Shown in pieces: positions 7,771-17,053 of a stretch of DNA of 64,000 nucleotides. Source of the stretch: Flavobacterium geliluteum (GTDB lineage: Bacteria; Bacteroidota; Bacteroidia; Flavobacteriales; Flavobacteriaceae); NCBI RefSeq assembly GCF_017948595.1, contig NZ_JAGFBV010000005.1:1-64000 (forward strand), given 5' to 3'. Position 1 is the stretch's first letter. Each line of letters opens with the position of its first letter. The notes under the pieces were generated by a model. It was not told where the DNA came from and ran no database searches. It saw only the letters and a list, made by a program, of their open reading frames with translations. The translations under genes and the position numbers were made by a program.

Positions 7771-9039
7771 TTGTTTAAATCACATTATCTGAATTTATCA
7801 CAGCATAATAGAATTAAAAATTTTATTATTTATGGAGTTGGTCAAGTTGTTAATCTGGTTAGTCCGCTTTTGGTGATGCCATATTTGGTAGCTATTTGCG
7901 AAAAAGAAGGACTAGGAAAGATTGGCGTTGGTTTTTCTTTTGCTTTAATACTTAATGTTTGGGTTGATTATGGCTCTTATATCAACGGAACCAAAGAAAT
8001 AGCGATCAATAGAAACAATCCTGAAATCATTAGAAGAAAAATAGTTTCAATATATGTAATGAAATTGTTTTTGCTTGTCATTTTACTTTTTATTTCCTTT
8101 TTACTGATTCATTTTGTGCCTTTTTTTAATAAAGAACAAGCAGTTTTCTTCTTTAGTTTATCTTATGTATTGGGTCAATTAATCAATCCGACATGGGTTT
8201 TTCAGGGTTTAGAAAACTACAAATGGATTTCTTTTATTAATATTATTTCTAAAATAATCTATGTAATTGGTGTTTTTGTTTTTATCACTAAAAAGGAAGA
8301 TTATATTTTTGCCAATGCTTTCCTAGGTTTTGGATTGATAATTTCGAGTGTAATAGGGTTAATTTTTTTGATAAAAAAATACGATTTGCGGCTCTATCAG
8401 AATGTTTCGCAAGATGCTTTAATTTTATTAAAACAGGATTTTTACTTAACATTTTCTCAATTTTTTCTTTCGTTTTATCAATATCTTCCGATTATGATCA
8501 TTAGTTATGTAGGAGGAAATAATATGGCCGGACAATACAGAATCATAGATCAGATTGTTATGATTTTTAGAACCTATTTGCAAATGTTTTTTAATTTTAT
8601 GTACGCAGATGTCTGTTTGCAGATACACAAGAATTTAAAAAATGGAATTTCGCATTGGTTGAGGTATTATGGTCTCAATTACGGAGTGGTTTTATTGTTA
8701 TTGGTTGTTGCGTTTGTTTTTACCGAGCAGATTTTATTATATTTCAATATTCGTTTAAATGAACTAGATTTGATGACATTGTTTTTTAGAATAGGTTTGA
8801 TTATCCCAATATTTATGTCCATTTCTATCGCTTTAAAACAATTGCTTTTTGCTTTAGACAGAAATAAAGAATATATAAATATCACCATCGGATCATCTAT
8901 TTTTAGTTTACTTGTTTTTTTTCTTTTAATAAAAAATATAGGACTTCAAGGTGCTTTTATAGCAACAATTATCATCGAAATTATGGTGATAATTTTATAT
9001 TGTATCGTATTAAAACCAATAATTAGATTGAAGAAATAA
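7771..9039 (+). CDS. Oligosaccharide flippase (Wzx-like)
   Basis: The 422-residue protein has about 12 membrane helices and the NFIIYGVGQVVNLVSPLLVMPY start typical of Wzx/RfbX flippases, which move lipid-linked repeat units across the inner membrane. The only workable start is a TTG at 7771: a stop lies in frame at 7753-7755, and the next ATG falls inside the first helix. The next gene overlaps its stop by one base, indicating translational coupling within the operon. Confidence 0.85.
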   Translation: MFKSHYLNLSQHNRIKNFIIYGVGQVVNLVSPLLVMPYLVAICEKEGLGKIGVGFSFALILNVWVDYGSYINGTKEIAINRNNPEIIRRKIVSIYVMKLFLLVILLFISFLLIHFVPFFNKEQAVFFFSLSYVLGQLINPTWVFQGLENYKWISFINIISKIIYVIGVFVFITKKEDYIFANAFLGFGLIISSVIGLIFLIKKYDLRLYQNVSQDALILLKQDFYLTFSQFFLSFYQYLPIMIISYVGGNNMAGQYRIIDQIVMIFRTYLQMFFNFMYADVCLQIHKNLKNGISHWLRYYGLNYGVVLLLLVVAFVFTEQILLYFNIRLNELDLMTLFFRIGLIIPIFMSISIALKQLLFALDRNKEYINITIGSSIFSLLVFFLLIKNIGLQGAFIATIIIEIMVIILYCIVLKPIIRLKK

Positions 9040-10304
9040 TGATGAATTTTGCAATTTATAAAAGTTTCCCGTATCAAATCTTATTTTTACTTTGCATCGG
9101 AGTTTCTTTGTTTGCAAATTATGAACTTACTTTTTCCATTTGGTTTTTAACTTTATTGGTAACCATCAAAAGAAAATATTCTGTTACAATACTAAGATAC
9201 ATAGCTGTTTTTCTGGCAATACTTCTGGTTGCTATCTTTTCTACTTTATTCAGTAAAACGACGGCATTTTTATTCATAAGAGATTTTACATATTTAGTAA
9301 AACCCATTTTAGGATTATTAGTGGGATATCAACTCTGTCGGTTTAGCAGTAAATTAGCTTTAAAAGTTTTAGTTTATACCGGGCTTGTAATTTCTTTATT
9401 GCATTTGGTAATGCTGTTTTTTACCATTATCGAATTTAGAACCATAAGTGTTAATCTGCTGAGGCAACATGGAGGCTATTTTAGCGATTATGAAATTTAT
9501 GTATTAATTATTCTTATTTTTTATAAAAATTTGAATGTTGAAATTTCACATAAGCAAAGAACTATATTAATACTTGTAATAGGCTTGTCAAGCTTTTTAT
9601 ATTTAGCCCGAACAAACCTGATTCAATTTATCATTTTATATGTTGGCTTAAAAGGATATTTGATTTACAGCCAGAAATCCTTAAAAGTAATTTTATCGGT
9701 ACTATTTTTTATTATCCTAGGTTATACGGCGATTGTTTATTTAAAACCAAAAAGAGAAGGCAAAGGGATACAGGCTTTTTTGTATAAAATAAAAATTGCT
9801 CCAGAAGAAGCTTTTAAAACACGAATAAACAAAGAAGATTGGAAAGATTTTAACGATAATTACAGATCGTTTGAAAATATAATTGCTGTAAAACAAGTTT
9901 CAAGCAAAGGCACAAGAGCTGTTCTTTTTGGAGAAGGTTTAGGTTCGACGCTAAACTTGGGCAGAAAAGTTTGGACAAACGACAACGAATACGTGCAATA
10001 TATTCCCATTGTACACAACGGATATATGACCCTATTTTTAAAATCAGGACTATTAGGCGTTTTATTGCTTCTTGTTTTTCTGGTGATTTTGTACAGACAA
10101 AAAAAATCTAATATTGAGGCTGTACAAGCTATTAATTATTTATTAATTGGCTCAAGTGTTTTCTTGATAGTATCCAATTGGGTCTTTTTGGGTCTTTATT
10201 TAAAATTAGACAACAAATCAATCATAATAGGATTTCTGATCGCCATTAGAGAAGTCATGATAAGAGAGCACAATAGTCAAAAAAGTATAGCAAATGAGTA
10301 TTAA
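9039..10304 (+). CDS. Wzy/WaaL-like polysaccharide polymerase or ligase (first of two)
   Basis: The 421-residue integral membrane protein has roughly 10-11 helices and a large loop in the C-terminal half (about 230-325), followed by HNGYMTLFLKSGLLGVLLLL (about 327-346), a typical O-antigen polymerase/ligase segment. The start codon overlaps the flippase stop. Such proteins polymerise repeat units or transfer the finished chain. A second protein of the same type occurs at 13399, and sequence alone does not say which does which. Confidence 0.75.
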   Translation: MMNFAIYKSFPYQILFLLCIGVSLFANYELTFSIWFLTLLVTIKRKYSVTILRYIAVFLAILLVAIFSTLFSKTTAFLFIRDFTYLVKPILGLLVGYQLCRFSSKLALKVLVYTGLVISLLHLVMLFFTIIEFRTISVNLLRQHGGYFSDYEIYVLIILIFYKNLNVEISHKQRTILILVIGLSSFLYLARTNLIQFIILYVGLKGYLIYSQKSLKVILSVLFFIILGYTAIVYLKPKREGKGIQAFLYKIKIAPEEAFKTRINKEDWKDFNDNYRSFENIIAVKQVSSKGTRAVLFGEGLGSTLNLGRKVWTNDNEYVQYIPIVHNGYMTLFLKSGLLGVLLLLVFLVILYRQKKSNIEAVQAINYLLIGSSVFLIVSNWVFLGLYLKLDNKSIIIGFLIAIREVMIREHNSQKSIANEY

Positions 10305-11427
10305 AAACAGAACCAGCATTTTTGTTGACTGCCATGTTTTTGATAGCGGTTTTCAAGGTACAAGAACGTATATACAAGGTTTATATACAGAGTTAATTAA
10401 GTATCAGGATCTTAATTTTTTTTTAGGTTCAAATGACCCGGATAACTTAGCAGCTATTTTTGGTAAACATTCAAATGTTACGTACCTAAAATATCGGTAC
10501 CACAACAAATATTTGAGGTTGCTTATTGATATTCCTAAAATTATTAAAAAAAATAAAATTGACTTTGCACATTTTCAATATATAGTTTCACCCCTAAAAA
10601 GATGCAAATATATTGTTACAACTCATGACGTGCTGTTTATTGATTTTCGATTATATTTTTCTTTTTTCAGCAAAATTATCAATACCATTCTGTACAAACA
10701 AAGTGGCAAACGGGCAGATATAAGACTCACAGTTTCAGAATATTCAAAGCATAAGATTGAGCAGCATTTGGGGTTATCTCATTACGTGATAACGCCAAAT
10801 GCTGTTGATTTTGCTTTTTTTGAAGAGTACGACAAAGAACAGGTTAAAGCTAAAGTTGCAGAAGAATTCTTTTTGAAAGACTATATTATTTATGTGAGTA
10901 GGTGGGAGCCGAGAAAAAATCAGCAAATACTTTTAAAAGCTTTTGTTGATTTAGAATTATATAAAAAACACCAACTGCTCTTTTTAGGAAACGAAAGTAT
11001 TTTCAATCACGAATATCATAACGCTTTTGAGCAATTGAATCCTGAGATAAAAAAGAAAATAATTACAATCAAAAACACTGATTTTCAGACTATGTTGTTA
11101 TTGCTCAGAGGAGCAAAAGTATCGGTCTATCCGTCGTTTGCAGAAGGTTTTGGAATTCCGCCATTGGAGTCAGTGGCCGCAAAAATTCCAACCATTTGCT
11201 CGAACAAAACGGCTATGTCAGATTTTAGTTTTTTTAATAAATTTTATTTTGATCCGAACAATCAAGCAGAATTTAATCAAAAGTTAAAGCAAATTCTTGA
11301 AGAAGATTTAAGTTCAGAATTCGAAAAAATGGCACACACAATTAAAGAAAATTACAACTGGAAAAAATCGGCAGTAATTTTATATCAACTTTTAAAACAG
11401 AAAACAAATCAGTCAACTATTTATTGA
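10294..11427 (+). CDS. Glycosyltransferase family 4
   Basis: The 377-residue protein has a GT-B fold. The C-terminal half carries YVSRWEPRKNQQILLKAF and VYPSFAEGFGIPPLESVA, which contains the EX7E motif that binds the nucleotide-sugar donor. Its start overlaps the preceding gene by 11 bp. It probably adds one sugar to the lipid-linked repeat unit; donor and linkage cannot be read from the sequence. Confidence 0.88.
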   Translation: MSIKNRTSIFVDCHVFDSGFQGTRTYIQGLYTELIKYQDLNFFLGSNDPDNLAAIFGKHSNVTYLKYRYHNKYLRLLIDIPKIIKKNKIDFAHFQYIVSPLKRCKYIVTTHDVLFIDFRLYFSFFSKIINTILYKQSGKRADIRLTVSEYSKHKIEQHLGLSHYVITPNAVDFAFFEEYDKEQVKAKVAEEFFLKDYIIYVSRWEPRKNQQILLKAFVDLELYKKHQLLFLGNESIFNHEYHNAFEQLNPEIKKKIITIKNTDFQTMLLLLRGAKVSVYPSFAEGFGIPPLESVAAKIPTICSNKTAMSDFSFFNKFYFDPNNQAEFNQKLKQILEEDLSSEFEKMAHTIKENYNWKKSAVILYQLLKQKTNQSTIY

Positions 11428-12197
11428 TTTTTTGCGGTGCCGCTTCCAAATAATTTATTTTTTGTTTTTACTAAAAAATTATAATTTTTAGCAAATTGTT
11501 TTTTTAAAAATGAGGCATTATCTTTAGGAAACCAATCTGTTGTTCGTGGTTGTTCAATTTGTTTTTTATGAATTTGGTATGCATAGGTTGCAATTGACGT
11601 TCTAAAATGTCCCGGAGGAAAATTCGTCAAATCATACCCATGAAGTGTATATGGAGCACATTGTTGAATAATTAAACGATTAAAAGGAACATCCAATTCT
11701 GCTTCTTCACCTGTTCTGAGATCGTTTATTTTGAGGCCACCTTTATACTCTTTTTTCCAATCTTTATTGAGATATAAAAGTAAATTTAATTCCCGGTACC
11801 AGTTTTTGTTGATAGGATGATAATTAAAGTCTAAATGCATATCTAAAAAACTATTTTTCTTTCCCTGATGCAATCCTCCACCGTGATTTTTTGGATCAAC
11901 AAAAATTGATTTTGAGGTTATGTAGGATATGATTTTATTGAATCTTTCAGATGAAAAGGCGTCGTATAGTTCGTGTAATTCAGGACCTAATTCTTTATAG
12001 TTTGATTTTTCAAATTTGTTATTTGCAAAAGCATAATCACGGCTTTTATTACTGAGTTCTGGAATGCTATTATATGCTTTTATTAATTTTTCTTCATTAC
12101 AAAAATGATCAATTATTAAATGCGCAAATGGACTAGCAGTTAAATACTGTAGGCGTAAATCGTTCAAATTATTTTCCAGATATTCAAAATTAATCAT
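11421..12197 (-). CDS. 2-oxoglutarate/Fe(II)-dependent oxygenase
   Basis: The protein has 258 residues from the ATG at 12197. A longer frame starts at 12227, but that codon lies within a -7 promoter box, so the shorter start is preferred. The 2-His-1-Asp iron site is visible as FLDMHLDFNYH (H-x-D) and YTLHGYD (distal His), followed by FRTSIATYAY with the 2-oxoglutarate-binding Arg. The gene faces against the glycosyltransferases and overlaps the GT4 gene by 7 bp at the 3' ends. In this setting it may hydroxylate a sugar or protein substrate, but the target is unknown. Confidence 0.8.
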   Translation of the reverse strand: MINFEYLENNLNDLRLQYLTASPFAHLIIDHFCNEEKLIKAYNSIPELSNKSRDYAFANNKFEKSNYKELGPELHELYDAFSSERFNKIISYITSKSIFVDPKNHGGGLHQGKKNSFLDMHLDFNYHPINKNWYRELNLLLYLNKDWKKEYKGGLKINDLRTGEEAELDVPFNRLIIQQCAPYTLHGYDLTNFPPGHFRTSIATYAYQIHKKQIEQPRTTDWFPKDNASFLKKQFAKNYNFLVKTKNKLFGSGTAKNQ

Positions 12198-12224
12198 AAA
12201 CTGCTGTGGTAAGGTAATTTTAAA

Positions 12225-12232
12225 CAAAAGTA
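12225..12232 (-). promoter_or_regulatory. Promoter -7 box of the 2OG oxygenase
   Basis: Minus-strand TACTTTTG matches TAnnTTTG exactly. It overlaps the longest-frame start (12227) and lies 27 bp before the ATG at 12197, which supports the shorter start. Confidence 0.55.
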
Positions 12233-12320
12233 GCGATTAAAGTAAGTATATAATTAAAATAGAATTGAATTTGTTTCACATCAATTAAATCATTTAGGAG
12301 ATTAAAACTTTTAAAATCAT

Positions 12321-12328
12321 TATTTTTG
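12321..12328 (+). promoter_or_regulatory. Promoter -7 box of the second glycosyltransferase unit
   Basis: TATTTTTG matches TAnnTTTG exactly, 22 bp before the ATG at 12351. With the box at 12225-12232 it makes a divergent promoter pair. Confidence 0.6.
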
Positions 12329-12350
12329 AGCATTGATTAATAAAATTTAA

Positions 12351-13439
12351 ATGAAAATTGCAATTCTCGGAACAAGAGGTATTCCAAATAATTATGGAGG
12401 ATTTGAGCAATTTGCTGAGATTTTTGCTGTTTATTTAGCGCAAAAAAAACAGGATATTTACGTATACAGCGCACACGATCATATTTTTCAGGAAAAAACT
12501 TTTAAAAGCGTAAATATTATTCATAAATACAATCCCGAGCACAAGATGGGTACAGTGGGGCAATTTTTTTATGATTTGAATTGTATTTTAGATTCCAGAA
12601 ATAGAAAATTTGATATTATCCTGCAATTAGGATATACCAGTAACTCAATTTGGTCTTTTCTTTTGCCTAAAAAAGCAATTATAATAACCAACATGGATGG
12701 GCTGGAGTGGAAGAGGAGTAAATATTCTAAAAAAACTCAAAAATTTCTACAATTTGCAGAGAAGAAAGCCGTCAAAAGCAGCCATTTTTTAATTGCAGAT
12801 TCTTTAGGAATACAAAAATACCTGAAAGAAAAATACAATAAAGAGGCAGCGTATATTGCGTATGGCGCAGCACCATTTTTAAATCCAAGAGAGGATTTGC
12901 TTTTACAATATAATGTTAAAAACAACAATTATAACTTACTGATAGCTCGATTTGAGCCAGAAAACAATATCGAAATAATTTTGGAAGGAGTTGCTGCTGC
13001 TCAAGATCATAAACTGATTTTGGTAATAGGAAATAATGATAATGCTTTTGGATATTATCTAAAAAAGAAGTTTGGCGACAATCAAAAAATACGTTTTTTA
13101 GGAGGTGTGTATAACAAAGAACATTTAGATAATCTAAGATACTTTTCTAGTATTTATTTTCATGGGCATTCAGTAGGCGGAACCAATCCATCTTTACTTG
13201 AAGCAATGGCAGCCAAAGCATTGATCGTGGCACATAATAATGAATTTAATTATGCGATTTTGAAAGATAATGCATTTTATTTTTCGAATGCAACAGAAGT
13301 CAAACAGCTTACAGAAACAGTAAACAAGGACAATCACAAGCAAATTGTTCAGAATAACTTGGACACCATAATTCAAGAATTTAATTGGAATAAAATAAAT
13401 GAATCTTATCTTAGATTATTCGAAAAAAGTCTTCAATAA
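12351..13439 (+). CDS. DUF1972-type glycosyltransferase (GT4-like)
   Basis: The 362-residue protein starts MKIAILGTRGIPNNYGGFEQ, the hallmark of DUF1972 rhamnosyl/glycosyltransferases. Donor-binding features follow in the C-terminal half (LLIARFEPENN and HGHSVGGTNPSLLEAMA). It probably transfers a sugar to the growing repeat unit. The following polymerase gene begins 40 bp before its stop, so the two are tightly coupled. Confidence 0.87.
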   Translation: MKIAILGTRGIPNNYGGFEQFAEIFAVYLAQKKQDIYVYSAHDHIFQEKTFKSVNIIHKYNPEHKMGTVGQFFYDLNCILDSRNRKFDIILQLGYTSNSIWSFLLPKKAIIITNMDGLEWKRSKYSKKTQKFLQFAEKKAVKSSHFLIADSLGIQKYLKEKYNKEAAYIAYGAAPFLNPREDLLLQYNVKNNNYNLLIARFEPENNIEIILEGVAAAQDHKLILVIGNNDNAFGYYLKKKFGDNQKIRFLGGVYNKEHLDNLRYFSSIYFHGHSVGGTNPSLLEAMAAKALIVAHNNEFNYAILKDNAFYFSNATEVKQLTETVNKDNHKQIVQNNLDTIIQEFNWNKINESYLRLFEKSLQ

Positions 13440-14721
13440 AATTGAAGAATTGTGGCAAAACCAAACATTGTTGGTTTACCTTTTAACGGCAATGTTGATT
13501 ACGCTTCCAATGAAACATATAATTGGAAGTATGACTTGCATTCTTTTTTTAATTATTTCTTTTATAAAAGCCAAAAAAGCAGATTTTCTAATTTCAAAAA
13601 CGCTCTTGTTCCCTATTGTCCTTTATGTTCTGATGGCACTTTCGTTAATTTGGACCATCAACATACAGTTTACAATTTCAGGATTAAAAAAGGAAGTATT
13701 GATAGTATTAATTCCATTGGCTTTTTGTGTGTTACCAAAAATAAACCGTGATATAAATGATCGTGTTTTTAACTTTTACAGTTTTTCAATGGTGTTTTTT
13801 GCACTGTTTTATCTGGCAAAGGCACTTCTGAAATTTGCTAATTCGGCAAATACCAACGTGTTTTTTTATCATGAATTGGTTACTCTGAAGCTTAATGCAA
13901 TTTATGTTGCTGTCTTTGCTTCTTTGGGTATGTTCTTTTTTCTAGTAAAGAAAAACAAATCGATTTTAGATCAAATAGGATTTTTCATTCTCATTGTTTT
14001 TATTTTTTTATTATCCTCAAAGAATATCATTATTTGTGATTTTGTTTTGATTATGGTATATCTTTTCTTTTTTTCCAGTTTTTCTAGAAAAATCAAAGCA
14101 GCGACCATTTTGGTAATAATTTTGATCACAACGTCTTCTGTGTTTTTTATAAAGCCAGTCAGAGAAAGGTTTATGATCGAGTTTCAAACAATATTTGTTG
14201 ATAGCTCTCTAAAGAAAACGACCGAAGAAAACCAGAAACCAATTTATAATATTAGTTTAAAACAGGCTTGGAGTCAGGATAAATTTCAGCAGAATGATTT
14301 TTTTCCTGGAGCTGCTTTTCGAGTTTTTCAAATTAGAATTTTTAAAGAAATGCTTCAGGAAGAAAGTATTTTTTTTACTGGATTTGGTTTAGATGCCGCT
14401 CAGATAAAAATCAAAGAAAAAATCAAAGAGCACAATTTACATAGTAGTTATGGAGAGTTTAATTTTCATAATGAATATGTTCAACTTTTTTCAGAACTAG
14501 GTTTCTTCGGATTTTTAATATTGGTGAGCATGTTGTTCATTACGATTAGAAACGGAATCAGAAATAAAGATTTTGTGCATATTGCTTTTTCGGTAACAAT
14601 GATAGTGTTATTTTTGACCGAATCCTTTTTAAGTAGACAAAGAGGAATAATTTTCTTTATCGTTATTTACTGTATGTTTAACAGTGCAGATAATGCTAAA
14701 GAACAGAAAATATTAAAATGA
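13399..14721 (+). CDS. Wzy/WaaL-like polysaccharide polymerase or ligase (second of two)
   Basis: The 440-residue protein has about 10-11 membrane helices. Near residue 350 it has [20 protein letters not shown], a motif like the conserved 'H(N/S)xYLqxlaelG' loop of O-antigen ligases and polymerases. It overlaps the preceding gene by 41 bp and the next by 4 bp, so all three are one operon. Together with 9039-10304 it gives the locus two proteins of this class, perhaps one polymerase and one ligase. Confidence 0.75.
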   Translation: MNLILDYSKKVFNKIEELWQNQTLLVYLLTAMLITLPMKHIIGSMTCILFLIISFIKAKKADFLISKTLLFPIVLYVLMALSLIWTINIQFTISGLKKEVLIVLIPLAFCVLPKINRDINDRVFNFYSFSMVFFALFYLAKALLKFANSANTNVFFYHELVTLKLNAIYVAVFASLGMFFFLVKKNKSILDQIGFFILIVFIFLLSSKNIIICDFVLIMVYLFFFSSFSRKIKAATILVIILITTSSVFFIKPVRERFMIEFQTIFVDSSLKKTTEENQKPIYNISLKQAWSQDKFQQNDFFPGAAFRVFQIRIFKEMLQEESIFFTGFGLDAAQIKIKEKIKEHNLHSSYGEFNFHNEYVQLFSELGFFGFLILVSMLFITIRNGIRNKDFVHIAFSVTMIVLFLTESFLSRQRGIIFFIVIYCMFNSADNAKEQKILK

Positions 14722-15701
14722 AAAGAATACTTATCACCGGAGCTGCAGGATTTTTAGGATCACATTTGTGCGACCGTTTCATTAAAGAAGGGTACTATGT
14801 CATCGGAATGGACAATCTAATTACCGGGGATCTCAAAAATATAGAGCATTTATTCAAATTAGAACACTTCGAGTTTTATCATCATGACATCACCAAGTTT
14901 GTTCATGTTCCGGGCGATCTAGATTATATTTTGCATTTTGCTTCACCGGCAAGTCCAATAGATTATCTTAAAATCCCGATTCAGACACTTAAAGTAGGAT
15001 CGCTGGGAACCCACAATTTGTTGGGTTTAGCACGTGTAAAAAATGCCCGAATTCTTATTGCTTCAACATCAGAAGTTTATGGAGATCCTTTGGTGCATCC
15101 TCAAACCGAAGAATATTACGGAAATGTAAATACAATAGGACCACGTGGCGTTTATGACGAAGCCAAACGTTTTCAGGAATCCATCACGATGGCGTATCAT
15201 ACTTTTCATGGTGTAGAAACTAGAATTGTTCGTATTTTTAATACTTACGGGCCAAGAATGCGACTCAATGATGGCCGTGTAATTCCTGCTTTTATTGGGC
15301 AGGCACTTCGCGGAGAGGACCTGACCATTTTTGGAGACGGTATGCAAACACGTTCTTTTTGTTATGTAGATGATCAGGTAGAAGGCATTTTTAGATTACT
15401 TCATTCTGATTATGTATATCCTGTAAACATAGGTAATCCAGACGAAATTACCATTAAAGATTTTGCCGAAGAAATTATAAAACTCACAGGAACGAACCAA
15501 AAAGTGGTGTATCATCCGTTGCCTGTAAACGATCCGTTACAGCGCCAGCCGGATACTACAAAGGCCAAAGAATTATTAGGCTGGGAAGCCAAAGTAAGTC
15601 GTGCCGAAGGAATGAAAATCACTTACGATTATTTCAGATCACTTTCAAAAGAAGAGCTTTCAAAAGAAGAACACAAAGATTTTTCTAATTATATAAAATA
15701 A
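14718..15701 (+). CDS. UDP-glucuronate decarboxylase (UDP-xylose synthase)
   Basis: The 327-residue extended SDR enzyme has the NAD-binding motif GAAGFLG at 8-14 and catalytic Tyr146/Lys150 in [10 protein letters not shown]. The [17 protein letters not shown] and [14 protein letters not shown] segments are typical of UXS. It turns UDP-glucuronate into UDP-xylose via a 4-keto intermediate, which suggests that the polymer contains xylose or a derivative. No UDP-glucose dehydrogenase is in the window, so UDP-glucuronate must be made elsewhere. It overlaps both neighbours (4 bp and 1 bp). Confidence 0.88.
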   Translation: MKRILITGAAGFLGSHLCDRFIKEGYYVIGMDNLITGDLKNIEHLFKLEHFEFYHHDITKFVHVPGDLDYILHFASPASPIDYLKIPIQTLKVGSLGTHNLLGLARVKNARILIASTSEVYGDPLVHPQTEEYYGNVNTIGPRGVYDEAKRFQESITMAYHTFHGVETRIVRIFNTYGPRMRLNDGRVIPAFIGQALRGEDLTIFGDGMQTRSFCYVDDQVEGIFRLLHSDYVYPVNIGNPDEITIKDFAEEIIKLTGTNQKVVYHPLPVNDPLQRQPDTTKAKELLGWEAKVSRAEGMKITYDYFRSLSKEELSKEEHKDFSNYIK

Positions 15702-17053
15702 TGCGAACCAAAACAGGAAGATATTCAGGTTATATTCGCCCATTTTCTTATTTGATAGATTTTATAATTATCAATATTTTTGCGGCTTATATTGCTCATT
15801 TTCCTGTAGAGCATATCTTGTTTCCAGCGGTTTTAAGCATAGCCTGGTTTTGTATTGCAGCACAGTTGGGTTTTTATGAAGTGTATCGATATACAAAGGT
15901 AATAGCGATCTTAAATTGTGCCCTCAGGCAAGGCAGTTTATTTGCGATTGTCTCCTTTGCACTGGCTTTTTTTTATGCTAAAGAAACAAGTTTTCACGCA
16001 ATTGTTTTGTTTATTTTTACTTCGTTCGGACTTATTTTAATTATTAAATTTTCGATTTATTTTTTTCTGCGAAAGTATCGCGTTTTATTTGGCGGAAATT
16101 TTAGAAGAGTGGTTTTATTTGGTAATAGTAAAACCGTGGAGCCATTGCAGCATTTTTTTACCGAAAATCTCGATTACGGTTATAAGCTCATTCATGTGTT
16201 TGATTTTGATCATGATAAAAAGACTAAAATCAACGAAATGTTTGCTTTTGTTTTGAATAACAGAATTGATGAAATGTATTGCTCGATGAGTGATTTGTCT
16301 CAAAATCAAATGAGTGATATCGTTGACTTTGCTGATAATAATTTAAAAACACTTAAATTTATTCCAGACGAAAAACAATTACTTTTTCGAAATTTTACTT
16401 TCGAATATTACGATTATATTCCGGTAATTACCCTTAGAAATATTCGCCTTGACGAAAAATTCAATAAAATAGTCAAACGCATTTTTGATATTGCTTTTTC
16501 TATTCTTATTATTATTGGAATCCTTTCCTGGCTCACGCCGATTTTAGCTGTTTTAATAAAATTTGAAACTAGAGGGCCTATTTTTTTTAAACAAAAAAGA
16601 AACGGCCTAAACAATCAGGAATTTTATTGTTATAAATTTCGATCGATGGAAATAAACGATGAAGCACATCTGAATCAGGTTTCTAAAAACGATACCCGCG
16701 TCACAAAAATCGGAAAAATAATCCGGAAGACAAGCATGGACGAATTGCCGCAATTTTTTAATGTTTTGCAAGGCAATATGTCTGTTGTTGGGCCACGGCC
16801 TCACATGGTAAGCCATACCGAAAAATATGCGCTCAAAGTAGATAAATTTATGGTACGCCATTTTATAAAACCCGGTATCACGGGTTTGGCGCAAACAAGA
16901 GGATTTCGTGGCGAAGTAGAATCAGACCACGATATTATCAACAGAGTGAAGTACGATATTTTTTATGTAGAAAACTGGTCTATTTTATTGGATATTAAAA
17001 TCATTTTGACAACGATTTATAACACCTTAAAAGGCGACAAAAAAGCCTATTAA
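15701..17053 (+). CDS. Undecaprenyl-phosphate sugar-1-phosphate transferase (WcaJ/WbaP-like)
   Basis: The 450-residue protein has four to five N-terminal membrane helices, a CoA-binding-like middle domain and a C-terminal bacterial sugar transferase domain. That domain begins FNKIVKRIFDIAFSILIIIG and contains FFKQKRNGLNN, FRSM, TSMDELPQFFNVLQGNMS and VGPRPH. It starts repeat-unit synthesis by loading a hexose-1-phosphate onto undecaprenyl phosphate. It is the last gene of the plus-strand operon, and its 3' end overlaps the convergent glycosyltransferase by 4 bp. Confidence 0.92.
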   Translation: MRTKTGRYSGYIRPFSYLIDFIIINIFAAYIAHFPVEHILFPAVLSIAWFCIAAQLGFYEVYRYTKVIAILNCALRQGSLFAIVSFALAFFYAKETSFHAIVLFIFTSFGLILIIKFSIYFFLRKYRVLFGGNFRRVVLFGNSKTVEPLQHFFTENLDYGYKLIHVFDFDHDKKTKINEMFAFVLNNRIDEMYCSMSDLSQNQMSDIVDFADNNLKTLKFIPDEKQLLFRNFTFEYYDYIPVITLRNIRLDEKFNKIVKRIFDIAFSILIIIGILSWLTPILAVLIKFETRGPIFFKQKRNGLNNQEFYCYKFRSMEINDEAHLNQVSKNDTRVTKIGKIIRKTSMDELPQFFNVLQGNMSVVGPRPHMVSHTEKYALKVDKFMVRHFIKPGITGLAQTRGFRGEVESDHDIINRVKYDIFYVENWSILLDIKIILTTIYNTLKGDKKAY

